A stretch of 7,889 nucleotides of DNA from an uncultured Methanomassiliicoccales archaeon (GCA_934234005.1 CAKQHC010000073.1:1-7889), one strand, 5' to 3'; positions 1 to 6,037 are shown, counted from the first letter of the stretch. Notes: a model not told the origin generated them from the sequence alone. Program-made: numbers and translations.

Positions 1-1
1 G

Positions 2-106
2 ATGATGTACGGTTGCGGGGCCGTAAAAGAATTAACCAAGATTAAGAAGATACTGGATCCGAAAATGATTCTTAATCCTGGTAATTTAATCGGTGTGGTA
101 AGATGA
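2..106 (+). CDS. C-terminal end of GlcD/D-lactate dehydrogenase-type FAD-linked oxidase (5' truncated by window)
   Basis: Only the last 34 codons are present; the frame runs in from the left edge and ends at the TGA at 104-106. The tail contains KKILDPKMILNPGNLIG, which matches the usual end of FAD-linked oxidases of the GlcD / D-lactate dehydrogenase (VAO-type flavoprotein) family, where a DPxxxLNPGK-like segment closes the C-terminal domain. These enzymes oxidise 2-hydroxyacids such as D-lactate or glycolate. The stop overlaps the etfB start (ATGA, 103-106), so the three genes are very probably co-transcribed and translationally coupled. With etfB and etfA downstream, the expected partner is an electron-transferring flavoprotein, as in the LctD-EtfAB lactate dehydrogenase of acetogens. 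The substrate cannot be inferred from this fragment. It is too short for a firm family subdivision. Confidence 0.72.
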   Translation: MMYGCGAVKELTKIKKILDPKMILNPGNLIGVVR

Positions 107-876
107 AATACGTCGTATTTGTCAAACAGGTGCCCGACACAGGAGAGATGAGGGTGGACGAAAACGGTTCGCTTGTCAGAAGCGGAGTGTCTTCGATAAC
201 GGATCCTTATTCGGAAACGGCTCTTTCATACGTCTTATCCATAAGGAAAGATGATGATGAGGTGATTGCGGTCACCATGGGGCCTGCCTTCGCAGACAAA
301 GCGCTCCGCAGGTGCATAGCATTGGGTGCAGATTCCGCAGTTTTGCTTTCGGACACATCTTTTGCCGGTGCGGATACGTATGCTACGGCACGTGTTTTGT
401 CCGCATATCTTCTGAGATATGCCTGCGATGCCGATTTAATTATTTTCGGCCGCCAAACCATCGACGGCGGAACAGGACAGGTACCTCCGGAAACCGCCCA
501 GATGATGGGGGTGCAACAATTCTGTTATGTAACCGGAATTGATTTTTCCGAAGACGGTATTTTGGTAACACAGGATTACGGAGACATGGAACGGGTATGT
601 AAGGTTCCGAAAGGTTCTGTGGTTTCGATCGGCAGTGTGGATGTTATTGCGGATATTCCTTCGGTAAACGATGTATTGCGCGGGATAAAATCCGAAATTA
701 AAGTTCTCAACCGTGTGGATTTGGGATTAGGTCTGTACTCTGTCGGTTTGAAAGGATCGTTCACTGAAATAAAATCCACGGAAACTGTGACAGGCACAAG
801 GAAGAACAGAGTGGTTGAAATACGCGATCCGTCAAGCGCGGCCGAATTTATCAAAGGAAAACTGGAGTTGGTCTGA
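103..876 (+). CDS. etfB: Electron transfer flavoprotein beta subunit
   Basis: EtfB pairs with EtfA to form a soluble flavoprotein that passes electrons between a dehydrogenase and other carriers. The 257-residue length is normal. Visible family features are the N-terminal KQVPDT (8-13), a DPYSETAL segment (34-41), MGP...ALRRCIALGAD (59-77), the FAGADTYAT stretch (87-95) and GRQTIDGGTGQVPPE (116-130). The last two resemble bifurcating-type EtfB (typically GRQAIDGDTAQVGP), in which this subunit binds a second FAD, more than the mitochondrial type (GKQAIDDDCNQTGQ), which binds AMP. One departure is DGGTGQ in place of the common DGDTAQ. The ATG overlaps the stop of the upstream FAD oxidase (ATGA), and the TGA at 874-876 overlaps the etfA start by one base, so the operon is compact. 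Being an ETF beta is secure; bifurcation is inference. Confidence 0.93.
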   Translation: MKYVVFVKQVPDTGEMRVDENGSLVRSGVSSITDPYSETALSYVLSIRKDDDEVIAVTMGPAFADKALRRCIALGADSAVLLSDTSFAGADTYATARVLSAYLLRYACDADLIIFGRQTIDGGTGQVPPETAQMMGVQQFCYVTGIDFSEDGILVTQDYGDMERVCKVPKGSVVSIGSVDVIADIPSVNDVLRGIKSEIKVLNRVDLGLGLYSVGLKGSFTEIKSTETVTGTRKNRVVEIRDPSSAAEFIKGKLELV

Positions 877-1925
877 TGGGTTGCAACGGTTCTTGTTCGT
901 CATGTTCTTCCGCCGAACAGGATGGTACGGAAAGACTTCCTCCCGGAATTTTAAAGGAATACAATCTTAATCAGTCAACTGCCGACGGTACGCTGATATG
1001 GGTCAGGATGTCGGGGTCCGAAGTATCGGAAGGTGCATTGGAGCTTATAGCCGAAGCTAAACGTATTTGCGAGGGACGCATCTTTGCAGTTGTATTCGGA
1101 GGCCCGGAAATCAAGGTATGTTACCCGTATATCTTTGGTTCCGGTGCAGATACAATATACCACGTTCGCGACAAAAGTTTGGAAGTATATTCGCCCGAGG
1201 CGTATGCACAATGTCTTTGCGACATATCGGAGAGAGTAAACCCCTCGTCCGTATTTTTGGAAGCGGATGCATACGGTCGCGAGATTGCTCCGCGTATGGC
1301 TGCAATTCTCGGCGTGGGCCTGACTGCGGACTGTACCGATTTAAAATGCAACGGAAGAGAAGTAACTATGATACGTCCTGCATTCGGAGGCAATGTGTTG
1401 GCAAGTATCGTGTGTACGAAATTTCCACAAATCGCAACAGTTCGCAAAGGTGTTTTTCCGAAAGTTATCAGAACCGAGGGTGCGGGTACCGCGATATATT
1501 GGCAATATTCGGGAGAACAGAATAAAGAAATAATATCTCAGAAGACAAAGGCAGTTAAAACAGATATTATAGATTCGGATGTTCTCATTGCGTTGGGTGA
1601 CGGCGTACACGACAGAGCGTTAATAGATGCGGCACGTAGCATCGCGGAAAAAGTCGGCGGATCGGTATGCTGTTCCCGTGCATTGGTGGAAAAAGGATGG
1701 ATGCCCCGCGAATGCCAAATCGGTCTGTCAGGACTCACGGTGAGGCCGAAATTATACATTGCATTCGGAATATCAGGTGCTGTACAGCATTTGGCGGGAA
1801 TGAGGGATTCGGCAACCGTTATTTCGGTGAATAACGATCCCGATGCCCCCATCAATAAGTATGCCGACCTGAGCCTTATCGCAGACTGCGGTGCAGTCCT
1901 AAAGGCTCTGGACAGCAGTCTTTAA
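876..1925 (+). CDS. etfA: Electron transfer flavoprotein alpha subunit with N-terminal CxxxCxxC stub
   Basis: EtfA carries the electron-transferring FAD. The 349-residue protein has the N-terminal EtfA domain (from about residue 39), LGVGLTADCTDL and RPAFGGNVLAS in the middle, and the C-terminal FAD domain with SRALVEKGWMP (267-277), LTVRPKLYIAFGISGAVQH (287-305) and NNDPDAPI (319-326), all classic EtfA motifs. The first residues are MGCNGSCSSCSSA: Cys3, Cys7 and Cys10 form CxxxCxxC, a short iron-sulfur or metal-binding-like stub that standard EtfA lacks. In LctC-type bifurcating EtfA this end instead bears a full ferredoxin-like domain (known of the family). A GGAG-type ribosome binding site lies at 864-867. 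The start overlaps etfB by one base. The TAA stop at 1923-1925 directly abuts the stop of the convergent peroxiredoxin gene with no bases between. Function with the upstream oxidase is inferred from context. Confidence 0.93.
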   Translation: MGCNGSCSSCSSAEQDGTERLPPGILKEYNLNQSTADGTLIWVRMSGSEVSEGALELIAEAKRICEGRIFAVVFGGPEIKVCYPYIFGSGADTIYHVRDKSLEVYSPEAYAQCLCDISERVNPSSVFLEADAYGREIAPRMAAILGVGLTADCTDLKCNGREVTMIRPAFGGNVLASIVCTKFPQIATVRKGVFPKVIRTEGAGTAIYWQYSGEQNKEIISQKTKAVKTDIIDSDVLIALGDGVHDRALIDAARSIAEKVGGSVCCSRALVEKGWMPRECQIGLSGLTVRPKLYIAFGISGAVQHLAGMRDSATVISVNNDPDAPINKYADLSLIADCGAVLKALDSSL

Positions 1926-2396
1926 TCAGTTTTTCTTTGAAAGGGCTACGGCCTTTTCAAGAACTTTGTCTACGTGGCCTTCAAGTCTGACGTTTTTCCA
2001 AGCTGCTTCTACCGTTCCGTCTTTACCGATTATGTATGTGGTGCGGATGGTTCCGACATTAATCCTGCCGTAGCTTTTCTTTTCTCCCCATGCGCCTGCT
2101 TTTTCGATGAAACCGTGATCAGGGTCGCTGAGCAGTTTGATTTTGAGACTGTTTTTGTCGCTGAATTTTTTATGTGATTCGACAGAGTCTTTGCTCACGC
2201 CTATTATCGGTATGTTACGGAGCATAAAACTGCCGAACGAAGCCGTAAATTCCTGTGCTTCGCGCGTGCATCCCGGAGTGTTGTCTCTCGGATAGAAATA
2301 AATCACATACCTTATTCCGTTTAATTCCGAACTGTCGAAATCATTGCCGTTCTCGTCTTTCAAAACAAAATCGGGGAACTTATCGCCTATTTCCAT
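1926..2396 (-). CDS. bcp: Thiol peroxidase, Bcp/PrxQ-type peroxiredoxin (single cysteine)
   Basis: This cytosolic peroxiredoxin reduces hydrogen peroxide and organic peroxides using a catalytic cysteine. Family signs are GDKFPDFVLKDENG near the N-terminus, FYPRDNTPGCTREAQEF around the active site, and the C-terminal TTYIIGKDGTV. Counting from the ATG at 2396, the peroxidatic Cys is residue 43. It is the only cysteine in the 156-residue protein. E. coli Bcp has a resolving cysteine five residues later; here it is Gln48, so an intramolecular disulfide is impossible and an external thiol must resolve it. A longer version would start with TTG at 2399, but the GAGGTGA ribosome binding site at 2401-2407 is then only one base away, so the ATG is preferred. 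It lies nine bases after the pheT stop on the same strand and is probably co-transcribed with pheT. Confidence 0.92.
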   Translation of the reverse strand: MEIGDKFPDFVLKDENGNDFDSSELNGIRYVIYFYPRDNTPGCTREAQEFTASFGSFMLRNIPIIGVSKDSVESHKKFSDKNSLKIKLLSDPDHGFIEKAGAWGEKKSYGRINVGTIRTTYIIGKDGTVEAAWKNVRLEGHVDKVLEKAVALSKKN

Positions 2397-2400
2397 CAAA

Positions 2401-2407
2401 TCACCTC
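2401..2407 (-). promoter_or_regulatory. Ribosome binding site of the peroxiredoxin gene
   Basis: On the minus strand GAGGTGA ends four bases before the ATG at 2396. It overlaps the pheT stop codon (TGA, 2408-2406). The strong complementarity to the 16S 3' end and the spacing decide the start in favour of ATG 2396 rather than TTG 2399. Confidence 0.75.
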
Positions 2408-4064
2408 AGAACAGAGTATTTTTCTTCTTTGCGATAATCGGCTCGAGATCGATTTCTGCAAACATAATCGGGTGGGTAATTTCATAACCGACCACGGTTG
2501 CAGGAGACATTTCTCCGAAGAAACCTATCCTTTGGCCGTCGTAGAGAATGTATGCTCCTCTTCCGTCCACGAATGTTTTCAGGTCGCACGATTCAAGGAC
2601 ACATTCCGCACCCATTTCATTGAGGACACCTTCTGTGACGGATTTGATTTCCGTGAAGGGTGTTTTGGAAGCTGTTGCCATGATACACAGGCGGGATTGG
2701 GTTTTTTCATCTCTGACGACATACCCGATTTCGAATATTTTTTGCGGAAGATCTCTGTGTTTGTTATGCTTCAGTATCCTGATAAGGCTGGGCATGAGAT
2801 ATGATCTCAGGCATGTGTGGTCTTCGGTTATGGGGTTAAGCACGCGCACGTTATCCACTTTCGGAAGTCCCGAAAGCTCAAACTCTTCTTTTTCGCTGCT
2901 GAGAGTAAGGGTACAAACTTCCGTGTAGCCCATTCCGATCATGATGTCTCTTATGCTGTCGGAGAACGTCGTTATCGGCAGAAGCCCTCCCGCGGTTTGG
3001 TCAAGTTTATATTTTCCTCCGAATCTGTCGAATCCGTATCCCGTTCCCACGTCTTCGAAGATATCGACTTTGTGCATAATGTCAAGTCTGGTGGAAGGAT
3101 ATTTTACATGGATTGTATCATTGTCGGCAACGGCATCCATGCCCATACGTTCAAGGCATTCGACCGTACCCGCAGGACCGAGATTAAGTCCGAGGAATTT
3201 ATCGGATTCCTTTGCGGAAATATCGATTTCTCCGGGGGTCAGATCGGGCGATCTGAACGAATCTCCGCCGTCATGCATCAGTACGTTCATGATTTTTCCG
3301 CCGCGTTCCGCCAATGCGGTACACACAATGTCAAGGGCTCCCTTAACGGCTTTTCTGTCCATTCCCGTTACGTCAACGAACAGATTGTGTTTTCCGGTTG
3401 TTACGGTTGTAAGCGCACCGTTGATTATGGGAGGGAATGAGAGCACGTTTCCGTTTTTATCCTGGATTACGGGATATTCGGAATATCCGCGGAGAAGTGA
3501 TGCATATTCTTTTCCTTTCTCGTGTTTTTCCAGGATTTCGTTCATATCCATTTCTTCGGTTTTGGCAAGCGGGACGAATCTGATGCTCTTGGGATCCGCC
3601 AGCCTGTAAGTGAAAGGCGGTGTAACTCTGTCAAGATCATGGATTCCTATTGCCAGTTTGCTTCTTTTCCTTCCGATTGTGATATGCAGTTTCTCCTGAA
3701 GTTCCATCATCGATTTGAGAAGCGCATCATCGATATTGACGTCCATCACGGCTCCGCACAGGAAGTAGGGGCGCTGTTCTTTTACCGAAGGATCTATGAA
3801 GACTTCAATGTCGCTTTTTCCGACATCGTATTTTTTCATACCTGTTTCCAATCCGAGGAAGGCACGCATTCCTCTCGCAAGACCTTCGACACAATATAAA
3901 TCGGGGCGGTCGGGGAAAAACTCCACGGACATTTCATCGCATTCCCCTTCGGTTTCGTGCATATCGGCACCGATCATGGGGATTCTCTCGACGAGGGTTT
4001 TCTGAGGAACCTCTTTGCCGAGCATGGTGCACAGATCACTGTACTTGAAATTGATTACAGGCAT
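2406..4064 (-). CDS. pheT: Phenylalanyl-tRNA synthetase beta subunit, archaeal/eukaryotic type
   Basis: PheT is the beta chain of the heterotetrameric enzyme that charges tRNA-Phe. At 552 residues it has the length of the archaeal/eukaryotic form; the bacterial form is near 800 with extra domains. Recognisable segments in order are FFPDRPDLYCVEGLARG (49-65), the B3/B4 editing-type region containing YPVIQDKNGNVLSFPPIING (197-216), the B5 domain with RLDIMHKVDIFEDVGTGYG (326-344), whose acidic residues match the metal-binding B5 signature, and a degenerate class II core from about 360 to the C-terminus containing LNPITEDHTCLRSYLMPSL. No pheS lies immediately upstream, because a divergent promoter region does, so the alpha subunit is encoded elsewhere. 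The ATG at 4064 has no Shine-Dalgarno match, and a TATA box centred about 25 bases upstream suggests a leaderless mRNA. The peroxiredoxin gene follows nine bases after the stop. Confidence 0.96.
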   Translation of the reverse strand: MPVINFKYSDLCTMLGKEVPQKTLVERIPMIGADMHETEGECDEMSVEFFPDRPDLYCVEGLARGMRAFLGLETGMKKYDVGKSDIEVFIDPSVKEQRPYFLCGAVMDVNIDDALLKSMMELQEKLHITIGRKRSKLAIGIHDLDRVTPPFTYRLADPKSIRFVPLAKTEEMDMNEILEKHEKGKEYASLLRGYSEYPVIQDKNGNVLSFPPIINGALTTVTTGKHNLFVDVTGMDRKAVKGALDIVCTALAERGGKIMNVLMHDGGDSFRSPDLTPGEIDISAKESDKFLGLNLGPAGTVECLERMGMDAVADNDTIHVKYPSTRLDIMHKVDIFEDVGTGYGFDRFGGKYKLDQTAGGLLPITTFSDSIRDIMIGMGYTEVCTLTLSSEKEEFELSGLPKVDNVRVLNPITEDHTCLRSYLMPSLIRILKHNKHRDLPQKIFEIGYVVRDEKTQSRLCIMATASKTPFTEIKSVTEGVLNEMGAECVLESCDLKTFVDGRGAYILYDGQRIGFFGEMSPATVVGYEITHPIMFAEIDLEPIIAKKKNTLF

Positions 4065-4080
4065 ACCCGGCCAATCTGTT

Positions 4081-4102
4081 GCGCATTATATAAGGAATGC
4101 GC
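4081..4102. repeat. Inverted repeat enclosing the pheT TATA box (operator-like)
   Basis: GCGCATT (4081-4087) and AATGCGC (4096-4102) are perfect 7-bp inverted arms with an 8-base spacer that holds most of the TATA box. The dyad sits on the core promoter, where a dimeric repressor would block TBP/TFB binding. The geometry is seen directly; the regulatory role is inference. It lies in the 115-bp divergent gap between pheT and the ABC exporter and could affect both. Confidence 0.4.
4086..4093 (-). promoter_or_regulatory. TATA box of pheT (leaderless promoter)
   Basis: TTATATAA matches the archaeal TATA consensus and is itself palindromic. Its centre is about 25-26 bases from the A of the pheT ATG at 4064, the normal archaeal distance from TATA to transcription start. 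Transcription would therefore begin at or within a few bases of the start codon. This agrees with the absence of a ribosome binding site before pheT. No purine-rich BRE is evident on the upstream side. Because the box reads the same on both strands, some use toward the ABC genes (start near 4115) is possible. Confidence 0.6.
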
Positions 4103-4131
4103 GCGCGTATACGGGCTGTGCGTTCAAAAAC

Positions 4132-4144
4132 GGGTTGCGAACCC
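4132..4144. repeat. 13-bp palindrome upstream of the ABC exporter (possible operator)
   Basis: GGGTTGCGAACCC has 5-bp perfect arms around a GCG centre. It lies 36 bases before the GTG start of the ABC ATPase and just upstream of an A/T-rich element that could be its TATA box. This position is compatible with a regulator site overlapping the BRE/upstream promoter region. Short palindromes of this size can occur by chance. Confidence 0.3.
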
Positions 4145-4151
4145 AATGTTC

Positions 4152-4158
4152 TATTTAG
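4152..4158 (+). promoter_or_regulatory. Weak TATA-like element for the ABC exporter
   Basis: TATTTAG around 4153-4158 is centred about 25 bases before the GTG at 4180, which itself lacks a ribosome binding site. This is the same arrangement as on the pheT side and would give a second leaderless transcript. The match to the TATA consensus is poor. The alternative is the symmetric TATA at 4086-4093 with a 5' leader of about 65 bases. Confidence 0.3.
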
Positions 4159-4179
4159 TCGGCAATCATACGAAGTTTT

Positions 4180-5076
4180 GTGTCTGCCATTACGGTTTCG
4201 AATCTTTTCAAAAAATACGGGAGCAGCGTGGCTGTGAACGGAATATCATTTGACGTTCCTGAAAGTTCGTTCTTTGCGTTTTTAGGTCCCAACGGGGCCG
4301 GCAAGTCTACCACGATATCCATATTGTGTTCTTTGCAAGACAGAGATTCCGGCGACGTATCGGTATTTGGAAAAGATCCGTCGGATCCGGAGACCAAATC
4401 GGAGATAGGTGTTGTTTTTCAGGAATCTATGATGGATCCCAGGCTTACGGTCAGAGAGAATATAAGTCTGAGGGGATCGATGTACGGTTTAAGCAATCTG
4501 GATTCTGCTGTTGAATCCGCGTTGAAGGATGCAGACGCATCCGAATTCGCAGACAAAGCATACGGCATACTTTCAGGCGGACAAAGACGCAGGGCAGATA
4601 TTGCCAGAGCCCTCGTTCACAGACCGAAATTATTAATTCTTGACGAACCCACAACAGGATTGGATCCGCGTACCAGGAAGAATATATGGGAGACGATAAC
4701 GCAGCTCAACAGAGAGCGCGGAATTACAATATTCCTAACCACGCATTATATGGAAGAAGCTTCGGCGGCCGATGACATTGCCATAATCTGCAGGGGCGAG
4801 ATAGTGGCTCACGGTACTCCTGCATATCTCAGAGAAAAATTCTGTTCGGATTCAATGACAATCCGCCCCAAGTCAATCGATGCCGTATGTATGAAACTTG
4901 AATCGATGGGTGTAAAATACACCCGTAAGAACGATGTTCTGGAAATAGGTATAGCATCCACTTTGGACGCCGTTCCCATTATCAAAAAGTTGGACGGCAT
5001 GATGGAGTCTTTTGAGGTCAGAAGCGGAACGTTGGACGATGCGTTTATTGCCGTCACGGGAGGTGAAACAGAATGA
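4180..5076 (+). CDS. ABC transporter ATP-binding protein (ABC-2 / DrrA-like exporter)
   Basis: This is the cytoplasmic ATPase of a two-component ABC-2 exporter. All nucleotide-binding motifs are intact: Walker A GPNGAGKST (36-44), Q-loop Gln81 in VVFQES, signature LSGGQ (131-135) followed by RRRADIARAL, Walker B LLILDEP (151-157) with Asp155 and Glu156, the D-loop region GLDP (160-163), and the H-loop His189 in LTTHYMEEA. About 80 residues after the ATPase core form the C-terminal extension common in the DrrA/CcmA-like export group. The start is GTG at 4180, because an in-frame TAG lies at 4156-4158 and no better start aligns with the family N-terminus. It has no Shine-Dalgarno, so leaderless initiation is likely. 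The stop overlaps the permease start (ATGA, 5073-5076). The substrate (drug, lipid or other) cannot be told from sequence. Confidence 0.94.
   Translation: MSAITVSNLFKKYGSSVAVNGISFDVPESSFFAFLGPNGAGKSTTISILCSLQDRDSGDVSVFGKDPSDPETKSEIGVVFQESMMDPRLTVRENISLRGSMYGLSNLDSAVESALKDADASEFADKAYGILSGGQRRRADIARALVHRPKLLILDEPTTGLDPRTRKNIWETITQLNRERGITIFLTTHYMEEASAADDIAIICRGEIVAHGTPAYLREKFCSDSMTIRPKSIDAVCMKLESMGVKYTRKNDVLEIGIASTLDAVPIIKKLDGMMESFEVRSGTLDDAFIAVTGGETE
5058..5066 (+). promoter_or_regulatory. Ribosome binding site of the ABC permease gene
   Basis: GGGAGGTGA ends six bases before the ATG at 5073 and lies inside the 3' end of the ATPase gene. It supports the ATG that overlaps the upstream stop, and independent, strong initiation of the permease. 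Confidence 0.7.
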
Positions 5077-5942
5077 ACGGGGCATTTGCATTGGCGAAAA
5101 GAAACGCACTGTGTTTCTTCCGCGACCGCTCGTCCGTTGTGTTTTCGCTGATGGGAGTAATTGTGGTGATAATGCTGTATCTTCTGTTTTTGAAGAATAT
5201 GCTTGTCGAATCATATTCAGAAATTCCCGGCATGTCGCATTTGGTAGATTCATGGGTTCTTTCCGGAATACTAGGTATTGTTGCGGTAACAACTTCTGCC
5301 GGATCCCTTCAGATAATGATCGAGGATAAAACAGGCGGAAAAATCAAGGACATAATGATGGCTCCGATGAGTCCGTCTCTTATAGCCGCAGGGTATATTC
5401 TCAGCACGTTTATTGTTGGATTGATAATGAGTATTGTCACTCTTGTTATTGCCGTGGTATGCCTTATTGCGACAGGATGTCCTATATCCATAGGCGGTAT
5501 TGCGGTTTCCGCAGTACTTCTGATACCGTCGTCTTTGTCGGGTTCGGTAATAATCTATGCCGTTACGTCATTCCTGAAGAGTACCGGCGCTTTTTCCGGA
5601 TTCTTTACAGTGATAAGCATTCTGATAGGGTTCCTGACAGGAATATACATGCCTATGGGAACCATGCCCGGAGCTATGAACACGATCGGTACTCTGCTGC
5701 CCGCAACCCATATGGCTTCGTTGTTCCGTCAGAATCTGGGTTCGGAAGCATTGAATGATACGGTGTCGTCCGCACCGGTCGGGATGATGGACGGTTTCAG
5801 ATTAGATATGGGGTACGATCTATCTTTGGGAAATTATGTTTTCACGCCTTCTGCGAGCATAATCTATGTGTTTGCGGTATCATTGCTGTTTTTCATAATT
5901 GCGGTAGCAGGCCTGTACAGAACGGATGTTAAGAAAAAATGA
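5073..5942 (+). CDS. ABC-2 type transporter permease
   Basis: This integral membrane partner of the upstream ATPase has 289 residues and six predicted hydrophobic segments, at about 22-40, 61-79, 104-130, 141-166, 173-194 and 260-281. The layout is typical of ABC-2 permeases: a short cytoplasmic N-terminus with basic residues (KRN..FFRDR), a loop with EDKTGGKIKDIMMAPMSP (84-101) that corresponds to the conserved coupling region after the second helix, and a long outward loop (about 200-258) before the last helix. The C-terminus is basic (RTDVKKK). ATGA overlap with the ATPase gene and a strong ribosome binding site indicate coupled synthesis. No third exporter gene is present; the pair would act as a homodimer of each chain. 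Family assignment is firm and the cargo is unknown. Confidence 0.9.
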   Translation: MNGAFALAKRNALCFFRDRSSVVFSLMGVIVVIMLYLLFLKNMLVESYSEIPGMSHLVDSWVLSGILGIVAVTTSAGSLQIMIEDKTGGKIKDIMMAPMSPSLIAAGYILSTFIVGLIMSIVTLVIAVVCLIATGCPISIGGIAVSAVLLIPSSLSGSVIIYAVTSFLKSTGAFSGFFTVISILIGFLTGIYMPMGTMPGAMNTIGTLLPATHMASLFRQNLGSEALNDTVSSAPVGMMDGFRLDMGYDLSLGNYVFTPSASIIYVFAVSLLFFIIAVAGLYRTDVKKK

Positions 5943-5960
5943 CGGCGTGACCAATCTTTC

Positions 5961-6002
5961 GATAATCGGTTTAAAATACTAGTTTACATTGCGCCGATTA
6001 TC
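5961..6002. repeat. 9-bp inverted repeat bracketing a core promoter
   Basis: GATAATCGG (5961-5969) and CCGATTATC (5994-6002) are perfect inverted arms separated by 24 bases, with centres 33 bp apart, roughly three helical turns. Between them lies a TATA-like element. The left arm occupies the BRE position and the right arm the expected transcription start. A related third half-site, ATCGGCG, lies at 6007-6013. This is a likely operator pair for the downstream membrane protein gene. An RNA hairpin at the end of the exporter transcript is the alternative. Confidence 0.45.
5970..5978 (+). promoter_or_regulatory. TATA-like element upstream of the DUF2798-like gene
   Basis: TTTAAAATA is a fair archaeal TATA match. 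A start about 26 bases downstream would be near 6000, leaving a leader of about 85 bases before the ATG at 6085. It sits between the two arms of the 5961-6002 inverted repeat. A second, weaker A-rich stretch (GTAAAATC, 6013-6020) could also serve. Confidence 0.4.
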
Positions 6003-6013
6003 AGATATCGGCG
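5992..6013. repeat. 7-bp inverted repeat overlapping the larger one
   Basis: CGCCGAT (5992-5998) pairs with ATCGGCG (6007-6013) around an 8-base spacer. The segment CCGAT at 5994-5998 is shared with the right arm of the 5961-6002 repeat, so the two hairpins cannot form at the same time in one RNA. On DNA they read as three spaced half-sites of one motif (core ATCGG/CCGAT). Confidence 0.35.
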
Positions 6014-6031
6014 TAAAATCACAAGGTTTCG

Positions 6032-6037
6032 TTTTTT
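6032..6037 (+). terminator. Poly-T tract, possible archaeal terminator of the exporter operon
   Basis: A run of six T residues lies about 90 bases after the permease stop and before the next gene. Archaeal RNA polymerase can terminate at such tracts without a hairpin. If the TATA at 5970-5978 is used, this run would fall inside the next gene's leader, which weakens the call. Confidence 0.25.

Noticed and set aside
2397..2399. TTG as start of the peroxiredoxin gene
   Set aside because: Only one base would separate it from the GAGGTGA ribosome binding site. The ATG three bases downstream has correct spacing.
2817..3609. Long plus-strand open frames of 207 and 222 codons opposite pheT
   Set aside because: They lie entirely antisense to a strongly conserved PheT, have no ribosome binding site and no recognisable motif, and overlap each other. 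They are by-products of the codon use of pheT.
4065..4179. tRNA or small ORF in the divergent gap
   Set aside because: No cloverleaf can be drawn, and the short frame from ATG at 4087 on the minus strand is out of frame with pheT and has no ribosome binding site.
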